From NCBI GenBank assembly GCA_945879145.1, contig CAMCUZ010000019.1, positions 1 to 42,243 of the forward strand: DNA of 42,243 bases. The letters run 5' to 3'. The position numbers and the translations under genes were made by a program. The notes under the pieces were generated by a model. That model saw only the letters and a program-made list of their open reading frames with translations. It was not told where the DNA came from and ran no database searches. Of the stretch, positions 35,984-42,243 are shown piece by piece. Numbering within the stretch: position 1 is the stretch's first letter; every line of letters begins with the position of its first letter. Origin of the DNA: an uncultured Mediterranea sp. (GTDB taxonomy: Bacteria; Bacteroidota; Bacteroidia; Bacteroidales; Bacteroidaceae).

Positions 35984-37426
35984 ATGAAGAATCTATTTAC
36001 AATATCCATCCTCCTCTTGGCGGCTAGCAGCCTCTTGCAGTCCGCCAGTGCGCAGAGTCTGGCCGAAGCCAAGGCGCTCTACGAGAAAGGAGCATACCAA
36101 GAGGCCAAACCCGCCTTTAAGCGACTGGTCAAGACACAGCCATCCAATGGCAACTACTGCCTATGGTACGGTGTCTGCTGTCTGGAGACCGGTGAAGCCC
36201 AGGAAGGATTGAAATACCTACAGACCGCTGTCAAGCGACGCACCCCCAGCGGACAATACCAGCTAGCTCGTTGCTACGACCGCCTCTATCGCTATGAGGA
36301 GAGCATCAGCGAACTGGAGGATTACATCGCTGAGTTGAAGCGCCGACGCCGCTCCACCGACAAAGCAGATAGTCTGCTCGAAGCCACCCGTACCCACCTT
36401 CGTATGCTGAAAGGTGTAGAACAGGTGGAAGTGATTGACAGCTTGGTGGTAGATAAGGCTCAACTATTGGAGCATTACAAGCTGAGCGAGGAGTCAGGCA
36501 AGCTATACAGCTACACCCACTACTTCGACCATCAAGACAAGGGAGGCAACATGGTGTACGAAACCGAATTGGGCAACAAGATCTACTTCAGCGAACGGCA
36601 GGAGGATGGCCATCTGCACATCCTCACTGCCACCAAGCAGATAAACAGTTGGAGCCGCCCCACCCTGCTCCCAGAGAACATCAACGGTCAGCAGAACGCC
36701 GACTACCCCTTTATTATGGCCGATGGATTCACCATCTACTACGCAGCCGATGGTGAGAAATCGATGGGTGGATACGACATCTTCGTGACCCGCTACCATA
36801 CCGCCACCGACTCTTACCTCACGCCAGAGAACATTGGTATGCCCTTCAATTCGCCCTACAATGACTATCTCTACGCCATCGACGAGTACAACAACCTGGG
36901 TTGGTTTGCCTCCGACCGCTTTCAGCCCGAAGGCAAAGTATGCATCTACCTCTTCATCCCCAACACGACTAAGCAGGTCTATAACTACGAAGCAATGGAC
37001 ACCCAAGCCCTGATTCAGTTGGCTCAGCTCAATGCAATTCATCAGACGTGGAGAGATCAAGAGCGCGTAGCTTCAGCACGACAACGATTAGCACAGCTAC
37101 TGAACAGCAACAGCAGCAACACCCCCCAACAAAAACAAGAGTTCACTTTTGTAGTCAACGACGAACAAATTTGTCACAAGATAGCCGACTTCCGCTCAAC
37201 CGAGGCCAAGCAACTGTTCCACACCTACAGACAAGTAGATAACGCCTACAAGCAGCAAACCTACCAACTGGAGTCTATGCGCCAACGATACGCTACTGGC
37301 GATGAGCATGAGAAGCAACGCCTAAGAGACGCCATCCTCGACCTTGAGAAGCGAATAGAAGACCTCCGCATCTTGGTGGAACAGAAAGCTAACGAGGTAC
37401 GCGCTGCTGAGATAGGAACCCGCTAA
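35984..37426 (+). CDS. Exported TPR / PD40-like envelope protein
   Basis: 480 residues. The signal peptide ends ASAQS. TPR-like pairs lie at about 25-150 (AKALYEKGAYQEAKPAFKRL). A PD40/WD40-like section at about 175-310 contains ADYPFIMADGFTIYYAADG then MGGYDIFVTRYH, the pattern used beside OmpA-type proteins in Bacteroidetes. A charged helical tail at about 400-478 is likely coiled coil. The usual OmpA domain is missing. A role as an envelope scaffold is inferred only. Confidence 0.82.
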   Translation: MKNLFTISILLLAASSLLQSASAQSLAEAKALYEKGAYQEAKPAFKRLVKTQPSNGNYCLWYGVCCLETGEAQEGLKYLQTAVKRRTPSGQYQLARCYDRLYRYEESISELEDYIAELKRRRRSTDKADSLLEATRTHLRMLKGVEQVEVIDSLVVDKAQLLEHYKLSEESGKLYSYTHYFDHQDKGGNMVYETELGNKIYFSERQEDGHLHILTATKQINSWSRPTLLPENINGQQNADYPFIMADGFTIYYAADGEKSMGGYDIFVTRYHTATDSYLTPENIGMPFNSPYNDYLYAIDEYNNLGWFASDRFQPEGKVCIYLFIPNTTKQVYNYEAMDTQALIQLAQLNAIHQTWRDQERVASARQRLAQLLNSNSSNTPQQKQEFTFVVNDEQICHKIADFRSTEAKQLFHTYRQVDNAYKQQTYQLESMRQRYATGDEHEKQRLRDAILDLEKRIEDLRILVEQKANEVRAAEIGTR

Positions 37427-37484
37427 CCCTGCAAAATCAACGCATAGCCATTTGAAACGTATAACCATTTGAAATTGATAAATT

Positions 37485-37949
37485 ATGGATATTGTCATTA
37501 TCACCTGTCTTATTCTGGCAGCCATCGTCCTGCTGTTGGTGGAACTCTTCGTAATTCCAGGAATTAGCCTAGCAGGACTGGCAGCTGGCGGTTGTCTGAT
37601 TTATGCCAACTACTACGCGTTTGTCCATTTAGGTACGGTAGGTGGATGGATTACGCTGGCCGTCTCTGCCGTGGCCTCTATAGGTTCGCTGATAGCCTTT
37701 ATGCGCTCTAAGACGCTCGACCGTGTCGCTCTGAAGAGTGAGATTGACTCCACAGCGCGCGACTACGAACAGCTGCAAGTCAACGTAGGCGACGAAGGCG
37801 TTACCACCACCCGTCTGGCGCTGATAGGCTATGCCGAAATCAAGGGTGAGATTGTAGAGGTGAAATCCACTGCCGAATTTTTAGATGCAAAAACACCCAT
37901 ACGCGTATGCCGCATTGTGGATGGCATCATCCTTGTAGAACGTAAATAA
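37485..37949 (+). CDS. Short NfeD-like membrane protein
   Basis: 154 residues. Three hydrophobic segments at about 4-25, 28-45 and 53-70 precede a C-terminal OB-fold-like part (VGDEGVTTTRLALIGYAEI, then VEVKSTAEFLDAKTPIRVCR). This is the short NfeD form without the ClpP-like protease half. It is 27 bases upstream of floA, the standard partner in membrane-microdomain organisation. Confidence 0.87.
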   Translation: MDIVIITCLILAAIVLLLVELFVIPGISLAGLAAGGCLIYANYYAFVHLGTVGGWITLAVSAVASIGSLIAFMRSKTLDRVALKSEIDSTARDYEQLQVNVGDEGVTTTRLALIGYAEIKGEIVEVKSTAEFLDAKTPIRVCRIVDGIILVERK

Positions 37950-37976
37950 TCTATTCATTCATAACAAGTTTTTATT

Positions 37977-38957
37977 ATGGAGACAAATGCTTACTTCATT
38001 GCCTCAGTCTGTATCGGAGGTCTTATTTTCTTGGCCGTATTCTTCCACTACGTGCCATTCTTCCTTTGGCTAAGTGCCAAAGTGTCGGGTGTAAACATCT
38101 CATTGGTACAGCTCTTCATGATGCGGATCCGTAATGTGCCGCCCTACATCATCGTACCTGGACTCATTGAAGCCCACAAAGCCGGACTGAACACCATTAC
38201 ACGCGATGGTCTGGAAGCTCACTATCTGGCAGGAGGCCATGTAGAAAAGGTAGTTCACGCACTGGTATCCGCAGCCAAAGCCAACATCGAGCTCCCCTTC
38301 CAGATGGCTACAGCCATCGACCTGGCCGGACGCGACGTGTTCGAAGCCGTACAGATGTCGGTCAACCCCAAAGTGATTGACACTCCTCCTGTAACCGCCG
38401 TTGCCAAAGATGGTATTCAGCTGATTGCTAAAGCCCGCGTTACCGTACGCGCCAACATCCGTCAGTTGGTGGGTGGTGCAGGCGAAGACACCGTACTGGC
38501 CCGTGTAGGCGAAGGTATCGTCTCATCCATCGGTTCCAGCGAAAGCCACAAGACGGTACTCGAAAATCCCGACTCCATCTCCAAGTTAGTACTCCGCAAA
38601 GGGCTTGATGCAGGTACAGCCTTCGAAATTCTCTCCATCGACATTGCCGACATTGACATAGGTAAGAACATCGGTGCTGCCCTGCAAATGGACCAAGCTA
38701 ATGCCGATAAGAACATTGCCCAGGCCAAAGCAGAAGAGCGTCGTGCCATGGCTGTAGCCAGTGAACAGGAGATGAGGGCCAAAGCACAAGAAGCCCGTGC
38801 CAAGGTGATTGAAGCCGAAGCAGAAGTGCCCAAGGCCATGGCCGAAGCCTTCCGCAATGGTAACCTCGGCATCATGGACTACTACCGCATGAAGAATATC
38901 GAGGCCGACACCCAGATGCGCGAAACCATTGCCAAGCCCTCACAGCCCAAGGCATAA
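37977..38957 (+). CDS. floA: Flotillin-like protein FloA
   Basis: 326 residues, the normal FloA length. It scaffolds functional membrane microdomains. An N-terminal membrane segment at about 7-30 precedes an SPFH region ([40 protein letters not shown]) and a long Ala/Glu-rich helix at about 240-300 ([20 protein letters not shown]), the oligomerising coiled coil. It follows nfeD closely. Confidence 0.95.
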   Translation: METNAYFIASVCIGGLIFLAVFFHYVPFFLWLSAKVSGVNISLVQLFMMRIRNVPPYIIVPGLIEAHKAGLNTITRDGLEAHYLAGGHVEKVVHALVSAAKANIELPFQMATAIDLAGRDVFEAVQMSVNPKVIDTPPVTAVAKDGIQLIAKARVTVRANIRQLVGGAGEDTVLARVGEGIVSSIGSSESHKTVLENPDSISKLVLRKGLDAGTAFEILSIDIADIDIGKNIGAALQMDQANADKNIAQAKAEERRAMAVASEQEMRAKAQEARAKVIEAEAEVPKAMAEAFRNGNLGIMDYYRMKNIEADTQMRETIAKPSQPKA

Positions 38958-39022
38958 AGTGGCCACTGACAAGCAATATGAGTGTAAGATAACTGCAGTA
39001 TAACCAAAAGCCAGAGCGAATC

Positions 39023-39901
39023 ATGAGCAAGTCAATCGCTTCATCCGAACTGATAATCAATCAAGACGGTTCTGTTTTCCACCTGCACGTCAAGCCCGAA
39101 TGGCTGGCCGATAAGGTGATCGTAGTAGGTGACCCAGGTCGGGTTACACTGGCTGCTTCGCATTTTGAACAGAAGGAGTGCGAGGTAAGCAATCGGGAGT
39201 TTCATACCGTGACGGGGTGGTATCATGGAAAGCGCATCACCGTGCTCTCCACGGGAATAGGTTGCGACAACGTAGATATCGTGGTCAATGAACTAGACGC
39301 TCTGGCCAATATTGACTTTGATACCAGGGAGATCAAGCCTGTGCTTCGCCAATTGGATATCGTACGTATCGGTACTTGTGGAGGTCTGCAACCCTTCACT
39401 CCAGCCGGTACCTATATCTGCTCTGACATCAGCATCGGTTTGGATGGGCTCCTCAACTTCTATTCTGGGCGCAATGCCGTCTGTGACCTGCCGATGGAGC
39501 GTGCCCTGCTCAACCATTTGGGTTGGAGCGGCAACCTCTGCGCCCCCTACCCCTATGTCATTCATGCCGACAGCGAGCTCTGCAACCGCATAGCTGGCGA
39601 CGATATGATACATGGCATTACGGTGGCATGTGGAGGATTCTACGGACCACAAGGACGCCAATTGCGCATCCCCTTGGCCGACCCACATCAGAATGAGAAG
39701 ATAGAGAGCTTTGAATACCAGGGCCGTAAGATCACCAACTACGAGATGGAGAGTTCTGCCTTAGCCGGATTAAGCAAACTGCTGGGGCATAGAGCTACAA
39801 CAGTCTGCTTGGTGATAGCCGACCGCCTGAACAAGCAAAGCAATACCAACTACAAGGAGAACATCAATCAGCTCATCCAGTTGGTGCTTGAGCGGATTTA
39901 G
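39023..39901 (+). CDS. Nucleoside phosphorylase (uridine-phosphorylase-like)
   Basis: 292 residues, PNP/UDP family 1: phosphorolysis of a nucleoside to base plus ribose-1-phosphate. VVGDPGRVTLAA (phosphate loop), VLSTGIGCDNVDIV, RIGTCGGLQ and NYEMESSALAGL (ribose-binding Met-Glu) are intact. Uridine is the likeliest substrate; purine nucleosides cannot be ruled out. A 65-base gap separates it from floA. Confidence 0.88.
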   Translation: MSKSIASSELIINQDGSVFHLHVKPEWLADKVIVVGDPGRVTLAASHFEQKECEVSNREFHTVTGWYHGKRITVLSTGIGCDNVDIVVNELDALANIDFDTREIKPVLRQLDIVRIGTCGGLQPFTPAGTYICSDISIGLDGLLNFYSGRNAVCDLPMERALLNHLGWSGNLCAPYPYVIHADSELCNRIAGDDMIHGITVACGGFYGPQGRQLRIPLADPHQNEKIESFEYQGRKITNYEMESSALAGLSKLLGHRATTVCLVIADRLNKQSNTNYKENINQLIQLVLERI

Positions 39902-39932
39902 CCTCCCCTCGGCTTAGCATCTTGAGGGGTGG
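39902..39932 (+). terminator. Hairpin between the phosphorylase and fRMsr genes
   Basis: CCTCCCCTC (39902-39910) pairs with GAGGGGTGG (39924-39932) with one mismatch. A second, overlapping option is GGGTT (39931-39935) with AACCC (39943-39947). No T-run follows, so it may be a partial terminator or a switch over the next start. Confidence 0.4.
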
Positions 39933-39963
39933 GTTCATTATTAACCCCCAAAACGTATCCATT

Positions 39964-40458
39964 TTGGAAACCAGTTTTTCTCTTAGTCCCGCGCTCACGA
40001 AAGAGGAGCGATATCAGCAATTCATTCCCCTGCTTACCGCTTATATAGCTGGTGAGACAGAGGCTATCAGCGTTCTAGCCAACGTCAGCGCTGCCCTTCA
40101 CGAAGCCTTCCACCACTTCTGGGTAGGCTTCTATCTGGTCAAAGATGCCCACCAGCTGGTGCTCGGTCCCTTTCAGGGAAGTGCCGCTTGCTTCCGGATT
40201 CGCCGAGGACGTGGCGTATGCGGTACCGCATGGGCAGCATGTCGTACCCAAGTAGTGCCTGATGTGGAACAGTTTCCCGGACACATCGCCTGCAGTTCCC
40301 TCTCCCGTTCAGAGATTGTTGTGCCTCTTGTCCAAGAAGGAGAGGTGGTAGGCGTACTTGATATCGATAGTGACCAGCTCAATCAGTTTGACGAAACCGA
40401 CCGACTCTACTTGGAACAGGTGGCACGACTCATCACACAAACCGTCAGCCTTCGCTGA
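39964..40458 (+). CDS. msrC: Free methionine-(R)-sulfoxide reductase (GAF-domain fRMsr)
   Basis: The GAF domain reduces free Met-R-sulfoxide. GRGVCGTAW and the HIACSSLSRSEIVVPL segment give the active-site Cys pair; WVGFYLV and LDIDSD are conserved. No in-frame ATG lies between the upstream stop (39889) and the domain. TTG at 39964 (165 codons, beginning with LETSFSL read as Met) fits the family length; TTG at 39922 adds 14 residues. Confidence 0.88.
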   Translation: METSFSLSPALTKEERYQQFIPLLTAYIAGETEAISVLANVSAALHEAFHHFWVGFYLVKDAHQLVLGPFQGSAACFRIRRGRGVCGTAWAACRTQVVPDVEQFPGHIACSSLSRSEIVVPLVQEGEVVGVLDIDSDQLNQFDETDRLYLEQVARLITQTVSLR

Positions 40459-40488
40459 CCACTAGATAAGACATAGAAAACAGCTAAG

Positions 40489-41877
40489 ATGAACAACCCA
40501 ACAGATACCATCTGCGCCATAGCTACTGCACAAGGAGGAGCCATTGGCATTATCCGTCTCTCCGGCCCCTGCGCCATAGCCATAACCTCTACCCTCTTCC
40601 ACCCGCATCAATCCGATGTCAAGTTGGCTGACCGCAAGGCATATACCTTGACCTTTGGACGTCTTATGGATGGAGAAGAAATCATCGACGAAGTGCTGGT
40701 CAGCCTGTTCCGCGCTCCTCATAGCTATACAGGCGAAGAGAGTGTAGAAATCTCTTGCCACGGTTCAGCCTACATCCTGCAACGAGTACTTCAACTGTTG
40801 ATCTCTTCAGGAGCGCGGCTGGCCCACCCCGGAGAGTTTACTCAACGTGCCTTCCTCAATGGCAAGATGGATTTAAGCCAGGCCGAAGCCGTAGCCGACC
40901 TGATCGCCTCCACTTCGGCAGCTTCCCATCGGTTGGCCATGAATCAGATGAGGGGCGAGTTCAGCCACGAACTTTCCCTACTTCGCGAGCGTCTGCTCCA
41001 TTTCACTTCACTTATCGAACTGGAGCTAGACTTCAGCGACCACGAAGAATTGGAGTTTGCCAACCGTGACGACCTCAAGCAGTTGGCTCAGGAGATAGAG
41101 AGCAAACTCTCCCGTCTGGTCCACTCCTTCCGCACGGGCAATGCGCTCAAGAACGGTGTACCCGTAGCCATTGTGGGCGAGACCAACGTAGGCAAATCCA
41201 CACTCCTCAATACCCTGGTAGGTGATGAAAGAGCCATTGTGAGTGATATCCATGGCACGACACGTGACGTTATCGAAGATTGTATCACCCTCGGAGGCGT
41301 CCTCTTCCGTTTCATAGATACAGCCGGTATTCGCTCCACGAACGACACCATTGAGAGCATCGGCATAGCCCGTACTTTTAAAAAGATAGAACAAGCAGAG
41401 ATTGTGCTTTGGATGATTGACTCCACCTGTGCTGAGGAGCAGATCAACCAACTCTCTTCCCAGATACTTCCGCTATGTGAAGAGAAGCAACTCCTCATTC
41501 TTTTCAACAAAGCCGACCTTGTACCCGATAGCTCCCTCACCACAATCCCTCTCCCCACAGGTACAAAGAGCCTGAACATCTCAGCCAAATCTCATCAAGG
41601 CATCTCTGAACTGGAGCAATGGCTGTTAGAAGCAGCCCAACAGCCACAACTTAGTCAAGAAGATGTCATAGTCAGCAATGTCCGCCATTATGAAGCCCTT
41701 CAATTCGCATTAGCCTCCATCCGCAGAGTGTCCCAAGGACTGGCCGATAATCTGAGTGGCGATTTCATTTCTCAGGATATCCGCGAATGTATTTTCCACT
41801 TAAGCGACATTGTCGGCGAGGTAACTTCAAACGAAATTCTAAACAATATATTTAAACATTTCTGCATTGGTAAATAG
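40489..41877 (+). CDS. mnmE: tRNA modification GTPase MnmE
   Basis: 462 residues. With MnmG it installs cmnm5 on U34 of tRNAs. An N-terminal THF-binding domain begins DTICAIATAQGGAIGIIRLSG. The G domain is inserted in the helical domain, with GETNVGKST (230-238), DTAGIR and NKAD. The C-terminal CIGK carries the catalytic Cys459. It follows fRMsr after 30 bases. Confidence 0.97.
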   Translation: MNNPTDTICAIATAQGGAIGIIRLSGPCAIAITSTLFHPHQSDVKLADRKAYTLTFGRLMDGEEIIDEVLVSLFRAPHSYTGEESVEISCHGSAYILQRVLQLLISSGARLAHPGEFTQRAFLNGKMDLSQAEAVADLIASTSAASHRLAMNQMRGEFSHELSLLRERLLHFTSLIELELDFSDHEELEFANRDDLKQLAQEIESKLSRLVHSFRTGNALKNGVPVAIVGETNVGKSTLLNTLVGDERAIVSDIHGTTRDVIEDCITLGGVLFRFIDTAGIRSTNDTIESIGIARTFKKIEQAEIVLWMIDSTCAEEQINQLSSQILPLCEEKQLLILFNKADLVPDSSLTTIPLPTGTKSLNISAKSHQGISELEQWLLEAAQQPQLSQEDVIVSNVRHYEALQFALASIRRVSQGLADNLSGDFISQDIRECIFHLSDIVGEVTSNEILNNIFKHFCIGK

Positions 41878-41899
41878 CCAGCCGGAACGGATAACTTTG
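41867..41899 (+). promoter_or_regulatory. Promoter before the acetyltransferase remnant
   Basis: TTGG (41867-41870), 21 bases, TAACTTTG (41892-41899), overlapping the end of mnmE. Confidence 0.45.
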
Positions 41900-41942
41900 A
41901 TTGGGTTTAAGCGTTAGCTAAACAGATAAATCGGAATTTACT

Positions 41943-42176
41943 ATGATGAAGACAAGCTATAAGGTAATTGACAGAGATAAATACTATAGGAAAGGTGTAT
42001 TCCGTCACTTTTCAGAAGATTGTAAATGCTCTACTTCCATAACAGCGAGGATAGACGTAACAGAACTTGTTGAATCTTCCAAGAAAACAGGGACAAAGTT
42101 TTATATCAACTTCCTGTATGTCCTCTCGTTCATATCATGGCTAAGTTTGCGCATACGAATAAAAGAAAACATTTGA
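41943..42176 (+). pseudogene. Truncated chloramphenicol-acetyltransferase-like gene
   Basis: 77 residues. The first 58 follow the N-terminus of CAT-type acetyltransferases: KVIDRDKYYRKGVFRHF, then CSTSITARIDVTELV and GTKFYINFLYVLS. After FLYVLS the reading loses the family pattern and stops. The catalytic His region (about residue 190 in full CAT, which has about 215 residues) is absent, and the next gene begins 15 bases later. The 3' two-thirds have therefore been lost by deletion. It cannot be active; a promoter-like element is still present. Confidence 0.7.
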
Positions 42177-42190
42177 ATATCTGAATCAAC

Positions 42191-42243
42191 ATGAACTACC
42201 ATCAAATACTTGAGAATATTTACATGGACATCCGTCCATATGC
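42191..42243 (+). CDS. glsA: Probable glutaminase, N-terminal fragment cut by window edge
   Basis: ATG at 42191 opens MNYHQILENIYMDIRPY and runs off the end. The pattern NYxxILxxIYxxIxPY is like the start of serine-dependent glutaminases (glutamine to glutamate plus ammonia). Only 17 codons are visible, so the name is tentative. Confidence 0.45.
   Translation, partial: MNYHQILENIYMDIRPY

Overview
The window looks like chromosomal DNA of a gut-type Bacteroidales bacterium, most likely Bacteroidaceae (Bacteroides/Phocaeicola-like). Four things point there. Several intergenic regions carry the Bacteroides promoter pair TTTG-N19..21-TAnnTTTG. Shine-Dalgarno sites are mostly absent. Secreted proteins and lipoproteins typical of the group are present: GH97 SusB-type alpha-glucosidase, GH20 hexosaminidase and M49 dipeptidyl-peptidase III. 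Lineage-restricted families (DUF4199, DUF6048, DUF6452) also occur. The genus cannot be fixed from the sequence alone. All calls come from reading the sequence; no search was run.

Layout. 1-1.6 kb: a secreted arginine-deiminase-fold enzyme (+). 1.6-7.9 kb (-): a tight co-directional block read as fur, purA, HprK-like kinase, S24/S26-type peptidase, PqqD-like protein, PF14907-type nucleotidyltransferase and ABC exporter. The last five resemble a peptide-modification (RiPP-like) module, but no precursor or cyclase gene is visible. 8-11.4 kb (-): AlkD-like protein, DPP III and a small AraC-type regulator. 11.6-13.5 kb (+): recQ. 13.5-20.9 kb (-): a leucine operon leuA-leuC-leuD-leuA2-leuB-TPR. 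It is preceded by a consensus promoter, a 28-codon leader peptide rich in Ile and Leu codons, and a terminator with a competing pairing, which together form a textbook-like attenuator not recorded under any gene name. The second synthase (leuA2) may be a citramalate synthase, which would explain the Ile codons in the leader.

21-25.6 kb: a tiny Cys-rich lipoprotein, a DUF418 membrane protein, a GH20 enzyme, then a roughly 750-bp gene-poor stretch. That stretch holds an array of 11-bp units, a possible gene remnant and tRNA-Gly(CCC). 25.6-30 kb (-): M23 peptidase, GH97 alpha-glucosidase and tRNA-Thr(TGT). 30.1-35 kb (+): DUF4199, GT2, DUF6452 lipoprotein, DUF6048, mntP, apbE and a DUF486-type protein. 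Three of the linkers in this run share a 7-bp repeat. 35-36 kb: ttcA-like (-), divergent from a TPR/PD40 protein. 37.4-42.2 kb (+): nfeD-like, floA, nucleoside phosphorylase, fRMsr, mnmE, a truncated chloramphenicol-acetyltransferase-like remnant and the first codons of what looks like a glutaminase, cut by the window edge.

The two observations most worth following are the PqqD/HprK/S26/NTase/ABC module and the leu attenuator.
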